Position numbers and translations under genes: made by a program. Source: Rurimicrobium sp040387755 (GTDB lineage: Bacteria; Bacteroidota; Bacteroidia; Chitinophagales; Chitinophagaceae). Taken from it: a DNA stretch of 64,000 nucleotides. The DNA is taken from assembly GCA_040387755.1 (NCBI GenBank), contig JAZKDB010000002.1, positions 1,302,001 through 1,366,000 of the forward strand, given 5' to 3'. Under the pieces are notes generated by a model. The model was not told the DNA's origin. It made no database searches and was given only the letters and a program-made list of their open reading frames with translations. Position 1 is the stretch's first letter. Each line of letters begins with the position of its first letter. This document shows positions 38,519 to 46,996 of this stretch, piece by piece.

Positions 38519-38995
38519 ATGCATACCGCTAAACAAATAGCCAAGCATTTCAGAGAAATCCATTTTGGAGGAAACTGGACCACATCCAATCTAAAGGATA
38601 ACCTGAAAGACATTACCTGGACACAGGCTACCACTCAAGTCTACAATCTGAATAGCATAGCCACATTGACCTACCATATCCATTACTATGTACACGCAGT
38701 TCTGGATGTATTGAAAGGAGCTTCGCTGAATGCTAAAGACGAATACAGTTTCAACCATCCTCCCATACAATCCCAGAATGATTGGGAGCAGTTTTTGAAT
38801 GTTGTATGGGATGATGCAGAACAATTTGCCAATCTGGTAGAAACTTTACCTGAAAGCATTTTTGAAGAAAATTTTACTGATGTAAAATATGGAATCTATT
38901 ATCGCAATCTTCATGGTATTATCGAACACAGCCATTATCATTTGGGGCAAATAGCATTGATAAAAAAAATACTCAATAGTAAAGGCATTTCGTAA
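38519..38995 (+). CDS. DinB/DUF1572-like four-helix protein
   Basis: 158 residues, predicted four-helix bundle. Likely metal ligands are the His in LTYHIHYYVHAVLDVL near residue 53 and the C-terminal pair in GIIEHSHYHLGQIALI near 140-144. FGGNWTTSNL near residue 17 is typical of the DUF1572 branch of the DinB superfamily, which includes thiol transferases of bacillithiol type. The thiol substrate is unknown. It stands alone with a 205-bp upstream gap. Confidence 0.82.
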   Translation: MHTAKQIAKHFREIHFGGNWTTSNLKDNLKDITWTQATTQVYNLNSIATLTYHIHYYVHAVLDVLKGASLNAKDEYSFNHPPIQSQNDWEQFLNVVWDDAEQFANLVETLPESIFEENFTDVKYGIYYRNLHGIIEHSHYHLGQIALIKKILNSKGIS

Positions 38996-39044
38996 TTAAA
39001 ACAATCATTTGAAGAAACTGAGTATATAGAAAATATAACTGAGC

Positions 39045-39593
39045 ATGAAAATAATACAAGAAACTCCAAGGCTCATTTTGAGAGAATTAATGCCATCAGA
39101 TGATGAAGGAATGTTTGCTTTGGATTCAGATCCATTGGTACATCGATATTTGGGCAACAAACCAATTCATTCAATTGATCAGGCCCGAAATGTAATCGAT
39201 ATGGTTCGTCAGCAATATGAGGAAAATGGAATTGCGCGTTGGGCTGTGATTGAAAAATCCAGTGGAGATTTTATAGGTTGGAGTGGCCTAAAGCTGGTTA
39301 AAGAATACGAAAACAATCACATTAACTTTTACGACGTAGGCTATAGGCTCATACCCAAATATTGGGGCCAAGGTTATGCTACCGAATCTGCGATGGCTGC
39401 AATTCATTATGGGTTTACTGAGATAAAAATGAGCGAAATCATTGGCACTGCAAATGTTGAAAATCATGCATCCAGAAAAGCGCTTGAAAAATGTGGCCTG
39501 ACCTTTGTTGAACAATTTACCTATCAGAATACGATACTATGCGATTGGTTAAAAATCAGCATTGAAGATTGGAAAAAGAAGAATAGGAAATAA
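39045..39593 (+). CDS. RimJ/RimL-type GNAT N-acetyltransferase
   Basis: 182 residues. ETPRLILRELMPSDDEGMF at the N-terminus and DVGYRLIPKYWGQGYATESA with ENHASRKALEKCGL mark the Acetyltransf_3 (RimJ/RimL) subfamily. These enzymes acetylate N-termini of proteins or small amines; the target cannot be predicted. It is separated from the DinB-like gene by 49 bp. Confidence 0.88.
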   Translation: MKIIQETPRLILRELMPSDDEGMFALDSDPLVHRYLGNKPIHSIDQARNVIDMVRQQYEENGIARWAVIEKSSGDFIGWSGLKLVKEYENNHINFYDVGYRLIPKYWGQGYATESAMAAIHYGFTEIKMSEIIGTANVENHASRKALEKCGLTFVEQFTYQNTILCDWLKISIEDWKKKNRK

Positions 39594-39667
39594 CATGAAC
39601 TACCTTTTAGCTAAAAAAAATCTGTAAACAATTTAGAAAATCTGCTCCCTTTTCTATTCCCAATGCA

Positions 39668-40123
39668 ATGAAAGTAATTAATCAAACCACACTCTCAGAA
39701 ACTCAATTTGTTCAGATTAACGAACTGTGGAATAATGAATATCCTGTCAAACTAAAGGATCGATTTGCACTGTTACTTGAAGGCTCTGAAACACAACAGC
39801 ATTTTATTATAGAAGATGATGAACAAAAAGTAATCGCCTGGGCGGTACTATTTGATATGGATGCTGAAACCCGTTTCTCTATTATAGTTTCTAATGAGCA
39901 TAAGGGGAATGGGTTGGGAAGCAAATTGATAAATCATTTAAAATTTGTTAAGGGCAGTTTTCATGCTTGGGTGATTGACCATAATAACGACTTAAAAAGG
40001 AGTGGAGAATTTTATCAGTCGCCATTACCCTTTTATTTAAAGCATGATTTCGAGATTCTTCATCATATCCGGATAGATAGTGAAATGATAAAAGCAGTAA
40101 AAATAAAATGGCAAACAAAATAA
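39668..40123 (+). CDS. GNAT-like N-acetyltransferase
   Basis: 151 residues. The central segment VIAWAVLFD, then FSIIVSNEHKGNGLGSKLINHLK (shown in part) contains the HKGNGLG acetyl-CoA loop. The C-terminus is short and lacks the usual aromatic-rich motif B. It overlaps the first possible start of the alpha/beta hydrolase gene by 16 bp, suggesting a shared transcript. Confidence 0.75.
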   Translation: MKVINQTTLSETQFVQINELWNNEYPVKLKDRFALLLEGSETQQHFIIEDDEQKVIAWAVLFDMDAETRFSIIVSNEHKGNGLGSKLINHLKFVKGSFHAWVIDHNNDLKRSGEFYQSPLPFYLKHDFEILHHIRIDSEMIKAVKIKWQTK

Positions 40124-40134
40124 ACTCTCAAAAA

Positions 40135-40983
40135 ATGAAAAGACTCTTGCAATGCTTGTTGTGCCTTATACAAATAGCAATAACCACTTCGGTAACAGCA
40201 CAAAGCAAGATACCTTACGGAGATAATACCGAAGTGGGGAAATATATCAAGATTAATGGGGTGAAGCATTACTATGAAGTATATGGAAATGGAAGTCCTA
40301 TTTTACTCATTCATGGAAATTCTACCGGTACAAAAGGCTGGGCAGCACAGATAGACTTTTTCTCTAAAAAGTATAAGGTCTATTCTATCGATTGCAGAGG
40401 TAGAGGAAAGTCGGAATTAGGAAATGACACTCTTACCTATATGCAACAGGCAAAGGATATGGCGGAATTTATCAAGCTAATGAAAATGGATTCTGTGTTC
40501 ATTGTTGGTAAAAGTGATGGCGGAATTATCGGTCTTTTGCTGGGTATTTATTATCCGGCGCATATTCAAAAAATTGTTGCATTCGGAGCAAATACTGAAC
40601 CCGACAGCAACTCATTATTCCCATATTCAGTAAATGAAATACATGAAGAGCGGATAAAAGCAGATAAAATGCTGGCCAACGGGGACAGGAGTAAAAACTG
40701 GCTTATCGAACAACAGAAATATCGTATGATGGAGTACCAACCCCATATCGATGCAACAGAGCTCAACAAGATAAAAATTCCCGTTCTGATAATGAGTACC
40801 GACAGGGACTTAATCAAAGAGGAGCATACGATGTTTATCTATCAAAATATACCTAAAGCTAACTTATGCATTTTACCCAATGAAAAACATGGTATAGCGA
40901 AATTAAATCCTGACTTGTTTAACTTCATTGTTGATAAATACTTATCCGAACCTTTTCACGACAATGATTACAGATTTGAATAA
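40135..40983 (+). CDS. Exported alpha/beta hydrolase
   Basis: 282 residues from ATG 40135, which begins a signal peptide (LLQCLLCLIQIAITTSVTAQ); ATG 40108 would add nine residues and overlap the GNAT gene. The fold is clear: ILLIHGNSTG (oxyanion strand), YSIDCRGRGKSE, nucleophile S127 in VGKSDGG, a catalytic Asp in STDRD and His in NEKHG. It probably hydrolyses an ester or amide in the periplasm. It is convergent with the GH3 gene. Confidence 0.87.
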   Translation: MKRLLQCLLCLIQIAITTSVTAQSKIPYGDNTEVGKYIKINGVKHYYEVYGNGSPILLIHGNSTGTKGWAAQIDFFSKKYKVYSIDCRGRGKSELGNDTLTYMQQAKDMAEFIKLMKMDSVFIVGKSDGGIIGLLLGIYYPAHIQKIVAFGANTEPDSNSLFPYSVNEIHEERIKADKMLANGDRSKNWLIEQQKYRMMEYQPHIDATELNKIKIPVLIMSTDRDLIKEEHTMFIYQNIPKANLCILPNEKHGIAKLNPDLFNFIVDKYLSEPFHDNDYRFE

Positions 40984-41002
40984 CCCAAAGGAATTTTATA
41001 AT

Positions 41003-42157
41003 CTAAGAACCAAATCGCTTATTCTTAAGGGCCATAATTCGTTTGTATGATTCGTCAATACGCGCTTCTGGGATTTTCCCTTCCTTTACCAGCTTTTTTA
41101 TTTTGCCATGTACTTCCGTGGCTGTTACTGGTTGTTCATTTATATCAACATTATTTGCAAACATCACAATATCTACTCCCGCATTAATTGCTAAGGTCAG
41201 AGCCTTGTCCACACCATATTCTTTACTAATGGCATGCATCTGCATATCATCAGAAAAAACCACACCTTTATAACCCAGTAAGCCTCTGAGCATCCCTCCA
41301 ATTACTTTCTTAGAAAGTGTAGCTGGCAATAAAGAACTATCCCAATACTTATTCACAATATGGGCCGTCATGATTGCGTCGCAAGTGTTGGATTTTATCA
41401 ACTCGTAATAGGGAAATAACTCTTGAAAATCCCATGAATCGGATACATCAACAATACCCAAATGAGAATCCGCAGTTGAACTTCCGTGACCCGGAAAATG
41501 TTTGAGTATTGTTTTTACTCCATTTTGGTGATGGGCATTAATACACAGCGCGGCATGCTTTGCCGTGATAGCAGGTAGTGCCGAAAAACTTCTTTCACGT
41601 TTTACAATGACTGTATTCTCCGGATTAAGAGCCAGATCAACACTCGGAGCATAATTAAAGTTGATACCAATATCCGACAATTCATCTGCAAGCCTGTTAT
41701 TATAAAATGTAGTAGAGTCTGAATTATTAATACTACCCAAATATGCGGCTGATGGCATTCCCACGAAACCATACTTTTCCTTTAGACGGTGTACCTTGCC
41801 TCCTTCTTCGTCAATAGTAACTAACAAAGGAATTGAAGAATAGCTTTTTGCTTTTTCAATTAAAGATTTAAGTCTTGAAGAGGGTTCAGTTTTATCTATA
41901 TTTTTTTCAAACAAAATAATACCTCCCACTTTGTTACTACTAATCTCTTGTAACAAAGAGTCTGTTTCAGTGAATTGTGTCCGGTTGTTGATGCCCAGCA
42001 TAATCATCTGTCCAATTTTTATATCCAGACTATCTGAATTACTTTTGGCAGAACAGTTACCGACAAACATGTAAGATGCTATTAGCATCATGATTGACTT
42101 AGATAACAGCACTTTCTCAATCAAATTTAACCTCATAATTTTAGTATTTTTTTTCAT
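41003..42157 (-). CDS. Glycoside hydrolase family 3, NagZ-like beta-N-acetylhexosaminidase
   Basis: 384 residues, exported (hydrophobic segment ~19-36). Landmarks of the NagZ branch: DEEGGKVHRL near 116-125, KRERSFS near 186-192, KHFPGHG at 219-225, the Asp-His dyad in STADSHLG (D230, H232) acting as acid/base, and FSDDMQMHAI with the nucleophile Asp near 303. NagZ enzymes cut GlcNAc from anhydromuropeptides during cell-wall recycling. Many Bacteroidota homologues are exported and some are fused to beta-lactamases; this one is not. Confidence 0.88.
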   Translation of the reverse strand: MKKNTKIMRLNLIEKVLLSKSIMMLIASYMFVGNCSAKSNSDSLDIKIGQMIMLGINNRTQFTETDSLLQEISSNKVGGIILFEKNIDKTEPSSRLKSLIEKAKSYSSIPLLVTIDEEGGKVHRLKEKYGFVGMPSAAYLGSINNSDSTTFYNNRLADELSDIGINFNYAPSVDLALNPENTVIVKRERSFSALPAITAKHAALCINAHHQNGVKTILKHFPGHGSSTADSHLGIVDVSDSWDFQELFPYYELIKSNTCDAIMTAHIVNKYWDSSLLPATLSKKVIGGMLRGLLGYKGVVFSDDMQMHAISKEYGVDKALTLAINAGVDIVMFANNVDINEQPVTATEVHGKIKKLVKEGKIPEARIDESYKRIMALKNKRFGS

Positions 42158-42260
42158 TTTTACAGTTACTTTTCTATTAATATCAGGAGGTTGTATTTTT
42201 CGTTTCTTTTAAGATATCTAAAGTAATTCATTTCTCTAAAGTGAAAAACAAACTAACAAT

Positions 42261-42293
42261 AAAAAGGCCACATTAGTTAATGTGGCCTTTTAT
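42261..42293. terminator. Terminator after the T9SS protein gene (minus strand)
   Basis: AAAGGCCACATTA and TAATGTGGCCTTT (42263-42275 and 42278-42290) form a near-perfect stem with flanking A- and T-runs, 20 bp past the stop at 42313. Confidence 0.85.
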
Positions 42294-42312
42294 TCGCATA
42301 ACCTATGATTTA

Positions 42313-43500
42313 TTAATTTACTTTTTTTACTGCTTTATGATTGGTTAAAATGCCATCCTGATTAATCTTTATAGAATAAAAACCTATAGGCCATTCCTTT
42401 GATGGCACTTCAATTAAGTTGTTGCCTTCTTTTAAATTTTTGTTCATATCCACCATTTTTCTTCCTTGTACATCATAAACAGAAATCTGAACAGCGCTGC
42501 CGTGATTCCCCATTATAGAAATGTTCAATTGCTCATCAAAAGGATTTGGCTCAATTCTGATATCTGACTGCAATTCAAAGTTCAATAATTTGGTACCGTA
42601 ATGAGCTGATTTGTTGTCAATATCATACTGCACTAAACGATAAAAATTCTTACCTGACAGAGGGTTGACATCAGTATAACCATACTGGTTACCAAAAGAG
42701 TTATTGCCTTTGGTGTTTATTTTCGCGATACTTTGAAAGTCTCTTCCATTTGAACTACGCTCGATAGCAAAATACTTATTCCCTTCCTCGGAAGCCGTAC
42801 TCCAGGTCAAAACAGCAGCACCAGACGACTTTTTTGCATCAAAACTTATCAGCTTTACAGGAAGTACTGTACTGGAAGTGCTCAATGACCAACACTCATT
42901 GGTAGCAGAATAAGACGCACTGTTGTTTCTTGTTCCGATTGCAAAACCTGTTGTACCATCATTTAAAGACAAACCCATAGTACCAGTATGCGAACCAGGA
43001 AAACCTGTAAGGCTACTCATTACTAACCTAATCTCATTGGTGGTTTCGTATAATTGAATTTCTCCTGTCATTCTATCCGCAGATGAGATGTGTTTTACAT
43101 CATCGTAGTGTATTACAAAAACCCTGTTTGGAGTAGTACCTACCACATCATAATAGATTATACCATTTGCGGGTATGGTAGGTAACCAGTCTGTTTGGGT
43201 TAGTGCAATATATGGTTCAGTAATATTAGGGTCTGTTGGAATTGTAAAACCATCACAACAGCCTGCATCTCCTACAGATGATAACCAAATAAAACCGTTG
43301 GTACTTATATTGACATCTGTATACCCCGTACCATAAAAGTCAAAAGTAAACGGAATAGTTGTTGCTAGTGTATTATCATCACCTACTGGCCCTGCCGTAC
43401 CTGAGGCAATAAGCATACCGGAATAAGTACAGGAAGTGGCTTGGGCATTTGCCCATAATCCAGTTAACGAAAAGCAAGCTGCAATTAAAAGTCTCTTCAT
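42313..43500 (-). CDS. Secreted protein with T9SS type A sorting domain
   Basis: 395 residues. The signal peptide ends at LWANAQ. Residues ~22-205 form a beta-sandwich with STNGFIWLSSVGDAGC, VFVIHYDDVKHI and GEIQLYETTNEIRLV, a pattern seen in nidogen-like extracellular domains. Residues ~215-305 are an FN3-like domain (LPVKLISFDAKKSSGAAVLTW, FYRLVQYDID). The last ~80 residues are a sorting domain (EPNPFDEQLNISI ... GFYSIKINQDG) about 60% identical by hand alignment to that of the SGNH hydrolase at 14062. Secretion through T9SS is expected; function is unknown. Confidence 0.8.
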   Translation of the reverse strand: MKRLLIAACFSLTGLWANAQATSCTYSGMLIASGTAGPVGDDNTLATTIPFTFDFYGTGYTDVNISTNGFIWLSSVGDAGCCDGFTIPTDPNITEPYIALTQTDWLPTIPANGIIYYDVVGTTPNRVFVIHYDDVKHISSADRMTGEIQLYETTNEIRLVMSSLTGFPGSHTGTMGLSLNDGTTGFAIGTRNNSASYSATNECWSLSTSSTVLPVKLISFDAKKSSGAAVLTWSTASEEGNKYFAIERSSNGRDFQSIAKINTKGNNSFGNQYGYTDVNPLSGKNFYRLVQYDIDNKSAHYGTKLLNFELQSDIRIEPNPFDEQLNISIMGNHGSAVQISVYDVQGRKMVDMNKNLKEGNNLIEVPSKEWPIGFYSIKINQDGILTNHKAVKKVN

Positions 43501-43526
43501 AATTATATTTTGAAATTTTGTTCGGT

Positions 43527-43739
43527 TTAAAGTTTATCTACATTAAAAAACAAGGCATTATCCAATACTCTGTACTTATCATCAATACTATTTACACAGA
43601 GAGTCTGCTCAATCAATTGAAGTCGCTGATTGAGGGTGCAAAACATTAAAGATTTAAGTATGGAAGTCTGATTATTGCTTTTACCTGATTCTGAATTATT
43701 CCTGTTTAATACATTTTTCTCATCCTTAATAATATTCAT
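43527..43739 (-). CDS. Possible small protein upstream of the T9SS gene
   Basis: A 70-codon ORF starting MNIIKDEKNVLNRNNSES, ending 26 bp before the T9SS gene. It is hydrophilic at the N-terminus with a possible helix (LMFCTLNQRLQLIEQTL). A minus-strand TACATTTG at 43863-43870 could drive it. No family is recognised, and it could be chance. Confidence 0.35.
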   Translation of the reverse strand: MNIIKDEKNVLNRNNSESGKSNNQTSILKSLMFCTLNQRLQLIEQTLCVNSIDDKYRVLDNALFFNVDKL

Positions 43740-44162
43740 TTGTTGTTGGTTTACGGTTAGCAAAACTGGCAACATTTAATGAACGGCTTTGAGGACACCA
43801 TTATCTACATCAAAATTGTCCTTTAATGCAAAAAATAGATTCAAATAGCAAATTGGTTATTGCAAATGTAATGAAAAAATAAAATTAAAAAAGTACTTAT
43901 TATGTAAAATAAATTATTTAATCAATATACTATCTAAAAACATTGACATAAATACTATTAATATATTTATCTATTTAGTGAATAAATCATTAGTAGGAAT
44001 TCGAAAATTATAAATGTAGAGGACCCCATTTAAATTAATACAAAAGAATAAAACACATGTAACATACATCAATTGGAAAGATGCTGTTATAATATTGCCT
44101 CTTAAGCGGGTAGATATCAATGTATTGTCAATTGAAGTAGATAATCTTGCTTCTCCAGACCC
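43740..44162. other. A+T-rich intergenic region
   Basis: No convincing gene. The part from about 43,850 to 44,090 is very A+T-rich. The only signal seen is the minus-strand -7-like TACATTTG at 43863-43870. Confidence 0.5.
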
Positions 44163-44204
44163 AAAAAAAAGCTGGCCCCGACACTTGTCGGGGCCAGCTT
44201 TTTT
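44163..44204. terminator. Strong terminator after the SPFH/RHH operon
   Basis: AAAAAAGCTGGCCCCGAC and GTCGGGGCCAGCTTTTTT form a perfect G+C-rich stem with a 4-base loop (ACTT), just past the stop at 44221. The T-run on the minus strand fits that operon. Confidence 0.93.
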
Positions 44205-44220
44205 GAGAGATGTATTCTTT

Positions 44221-44412
44221 CTACTCGGTACTTTCCTTTTTATCCTTAGCCTTCTTGGCTACAACAACCTTTCTTCCCGCATCATTCAATGCTTTACTGA
44301 TGAGCCATTCCATCTGCCCATTTACACTACGAAACTCATCTGCGGCCCATTTCTCAAGAGTCTTATAGACTTCTTCGTCAAGACGCAAAACAAAACTTTT
44401 TTTACTGCTCAA
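44221..44412 (-). CDS. Arc-type ribbon-helix-helix DNA-binding protein
   Basis: 63 residues. KSFVLRLDEEVYKTLEKWA (residues 5-23) is the beta-strand and first helix of an Arc/MetJ-type ribbon-helix-helix; FRSVNGQMEWLISKALNDAG is the second helix with the typical N-G-x-x-E-x-L/I pattern. The tail is Lys-rich. It is the second gene of an operon with the SPFH protein (41 bp gap), a pairing I know from other Bacteroidota. It may regulate its own operon at the palindrome near 45346. Confidence 0.85.
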   Translation of the reverse strand: MSSKKSFVLRLDEEVYKTLEKWAADEFRSVNGQMEWLISKALNDAGRKVVVAKKAKDKKESTE

Positions 44413-44453
44413 AACACTAGTAAGTTAAAATGATTTAGTAAAACTAAAAGGGT

Positions 44454-45323
44454 TTATTGATAAATAGTACCAGTATTGAGTACTGGTTGAGCACTTCTTT
44501 CGCCACATAATACTACTAATAGATTGCTTACCATCGCTGCTTTCTTTTCTTCGTCCAATTCTACAATTTCTTTCTGACTTAATAAATCTAAAGCCATCTC
44601 TACCATACCTACCGCACCTTCAACAATCTTGGTACGTGCAGCTACAATTGCCGATGCTTGTTGTACCTGCAGCATTGCACCTGCTATCTCGGGCGAGTAA
44701 GCCAAATGGCTGATACGCGCTTCTTTAATACTGATGCCGGCAGTGCTTAAACGTTGAGTCAATTCATGCTCCAATAATTCATTTACTTTGTCACCACCAC
44801 CACGTAGTGTTGTACTGGCCGTTTCGTCTTCAATATTATCGTAGGCAAAAGAGGTAGCCATACTGCGCAAAGCTGACTCGCTTTGGGTTTTTACATATCC
44901 CATATAGTCAGTCACCTCATAAGCGGCCTTATAAGTATCGCTGATTTGCCATACCAATACTGCTGCAATTTCAATAGGATTACCCATTTTATCATTTACT
45001 TTCAAAGTAGGCATTGCTAAATTTTGTGCACGTTGTGTCAGTCTGATACCGGTATAAAGCGGATTGACAAAAAACAGTCCGTTATCTTTTGCCGTTCCTA
45101 CATACTTACCAAATAAGTTAAATACCCTTGCATGATTAGGGTGAATAATAATAAGCCCTTTCCAGATAATCATACATAAAAAAATAAGAACAACACCTCC
45201 ACCAATAGTAGTGGGCTCCTGACTCTGTGTGCCCATGACAAATAATACAATACCCAATGCAAGGCTGAACAATGAAATAACCAAGGCTAAATAACCATTA
45301 ACAGGTTTTAAAATCTTTTCCAT
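44454..45323 (-). CDS. SPFH/band-7 (stomatin-like) membrane protein
   Basis: 289 residues. Two hydrophobic segments (about 10-31 and 40-58) are followed by IIHPNHARVFNLFGKYVGT and the SPFH domain (RTQRAQNL-type strand, DKMGNPIEIAAVLVWQI, ALRSMATSFAYDNIEDE, GISIKEARISHLAYSPEIAGAM). A C-terminal helix (QQASAIVAARTKIVEGA) is typical of oligomerising stomatins and flotillins. Such proteins form membrane-associated rings that organise microdomains or proteases. No NfeD-like protease is adjacent; the partner is the ribbon-helix-helix protein. Confidence 0.9.
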   Translation of the reverse strand: MEKILKPVNGYLALVISLFSLALGIVLFVMGTQSQEPTTIGGGVVLIFLCMIIWKGLIIIHPNHARVFNLFGKYVGTAKDNGLFFVNPLYTGIRLTQRAQNLAMPTLKVNDKMGNPIEIAAVLVWQISDTYKAAYEVTDYMGYVKTQSESALRSMATSFAYDNIEDETASTTLRGGGDKVNELLEHELTQRLSTAGISIKEARISHLAYSPEIAGAMLQVQQASAIVAARTKIVEGAVGMVEMALDLLSQKEIVELDEEKKAAMVSNLLVVLCGERSAQPVLNTGTIYQ

Positions 45324-45353
45324 AGAAAATTTGTTTTGATATTAATTTGATAT

Positions 45354-45384
45354 CAAAGTTACTACATTTTCTAAATCTGCCAAA
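45354..45384 (-). promoter_or_regulatory. Promoter of the SPFH/RHH operon with overlapping palindrome
   Basis: On the minus strand: TTTG (45384-45381), 19 bp, TAACTTTG (45361-45354), both consensus-like. A perfect 12-base palindrome TTTGATATCAAA (45346-45357) overlaps the -7 end and the expected start of transcription, and a second TTTGATAT lies just downstream. Confidence 0.65.
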
Positions 45385-45466
45385 TCTTTTCAAAAAAAAC
45401 TTTTGAGCAAGCTTATTAAGTGCTCTTAATGCTTTTCTGTACTTTAGCATTCCTTAATCAAAAACA

Positions 45467-46927
45467 ATGAGCGAATCAATCAAACAACTTCAACCCAATG
45501 CTCTTTGGAGCCACTTTGCCGACCTTAATGCAGTGCCACGTCCTTCAAAAAAAGAAGAAAGAATCATTGCCTTTATGAAGGCCTTTGGAGAAAACCTCAA
45601 TCTGTCTACCAGTGTAGATAAAGTAGGCAATGTCATTATCAAAAAGCCGGCTACTTCCGGAATGGAAGATCGTCAAACAATAGTGATGCAAAGCCATATC
45701 GATATGGTGCACCAAAAAAATGCCGATACCATTTTCGATTTTGACCAACAAGGAATTGAGATGTATGTAGATGGAGATTGGGTAAAAGCAAAGGGCACTA
45801 CTCTGGGTGCTGATAACGGAATCGGGGTAGCAGCAATAATGGCGCTTTTATCTTCAACAGATATCCCTCATCCTGCATTGGAAGCCTTATTTACAATCGA
45901 TGAAGAAACAGGAATGACGGGCGCATTGAATCTTGAAGGAGGATTACTGGATGGAAAAATTCTACTGAATCTTGATACAGAAGAAGATACAGAGTTGACC
46001 ATTGGATGTGCAGGGGGGATTGATATTACTGCCAAGGGTGCCTATGATGCTGTAAAAACAGAAACTAATGATGCTGCTTTCAATATTAACGTAAAAGGAC
46101 TGACTGGTGGCCACTCAGGAGGAGACATACATTTGGGTAGAGGAAATGCTAATAAAATCATGAACCGAATTCTTTATACGCTTCATAAAGAAATTGGAAT
46201 TGGAATAAACAGCATTGATGGTGGGAGTCTTCGCAATGCTATTCCACGTGAATCGATTGCTCAGATTGTGATAGCTTCCGATAAAGTTACTCAGGCAAAA
46301 GAAATTTTGAGCTCATTGACCAACATCATCAAAGCAGAATATTCAATAACGGATAACAAACTTGAAATCAGTTTCTCTGCAGCTGAATTGCCTGAAACAG
46401 TAATGAATAAAGGTTTTCAGGAAAAATTACTACGTTCTGTTTATGCATGCCCTAATGGTATTTACAGAATGAGCCCTGCGATTCAGGGTTTGGTACAAAG
46501 CTCCAATAATCTGGCGCGTGTATTGGTCAAAGAAGGAAACTATAATATCCAATGCCTCAACCGAAGTTCGGTAGACACTGAAAAGGTTGATCTTGCCAAT
46601 GCCATTTCAAGTGCTTTTGATTTGATGGATGCATCACTGACATACGGTAATTCATATCCCGGATGGCAACCAAAACCGGATGCTCCAATTATTCAATTAA
46701 TGAGTTCTTTATACGAAGAGATGTTTGGTGAAAAGGCTCATGTCAATGCAGTACATGCCGGATTAGAATGTGGCATCCTGGGCACCAATTACCCGGATAT
46801 GCAAATGATTTCTTTTGGTCCGAACATATACGGGGCGCATTCTCCGGACGAACGTGTACAAATATCGTCTGTACAGAAATTCTGGGGATATTTGCTGGAA
46901 ACGTTGAAGAGAATACCAAAGGCGTAA
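45467..46927 (+). CDS. pepD: Aminoacyl-histidine dipeptidase, M20 family (PepD-like)
   Basis: 486 residues, the length of PepD/cytosol non-specific dipeptidases. Zinc-site motifs: VMQSHIDMVHQ near residue 80, LGADNGIGVAA near 120 (bridging Asp), TIDEETGMTGA near 150 (general base Glu and ligand), NLDTEEDTELTIGCAGG near 175, and HAGLECGIL near 430. The insert LTGGHSGGDI near 218 belongs to the lid domain. It is a cytosolic enzyme that splits Xaa-His and other dipeptides. Monocistronic, ending at a long hairpin shared with the convergent AAA+ gene. Confidence 0.9.
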   Translation: MSESIKQLQPNALWSHFADLNAVPRPSKKEERIIAFMKAFGENLNLSTSVDKVGNVIIKKPATSGMEDRQTIVMQSHIDMVHQKNADTIFDFDQQGIEMYVDGDWVKAKGTTLGADNGIGVAAIMALLSSTDIPHPALEALFTIDEETGMTGALNLEGGLLDGKILLNLDTEEDTELTIGCAGGIDITAKGAYDAVKTETNDAAFNINVKGLTGGHSGGDIHLGRGNANKIMNRILYTLHKEIGIGINSIDGGSLRNAIPRESIAQIVIASDKVTQAKEILSSLTNIIKAEYSITDNKLEISFSAAELPETVMNKGFQEKLLRSVYACPNGIYRMSPAIQGLVQSSNNLARVLVKEGNYNIQCLNRSSVDTEKVDLANAISSAFDLMDASLTYGNSYPGWQPKPDAPIIQLMSSLYEEMFGEKAHVNAVHAGLECGILGTNYPDMQMISFGPNIYGAHSPDERVQISSVQKFWGYLLETLKRIPKA

Positions 46928-46942
46928 TTAATCAAAATTAAA

Positions 46943-46983
46943 TGACAACAGCCCTCTTGTTTCGTACAAGAGGGCTGTTGTCA
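46943..46983. terminator. 18-bp perfect inverted repeat between convergent genes
   Basis: TGACAACAGCCCTCTTGT (46943-46960) and its exact complement (46966-46983) flank the 5-base loop TTCGT. There is no T-run on either side, unlike the other terminators of this window, yet its place between the pepD and AAA+ stops suggests bidirectional termination or transcript-end protection. Confidence 0.6.
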
Positions 46984-46996
46984 TAACTGAAAAATG

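Noticed and set aside
44095..44433. 112-codon plus-strand ORF
   Set aside because: It reads through a terminator and antisense to the ribbon-helix-helix gene; the protein sequence looks like nothing known.
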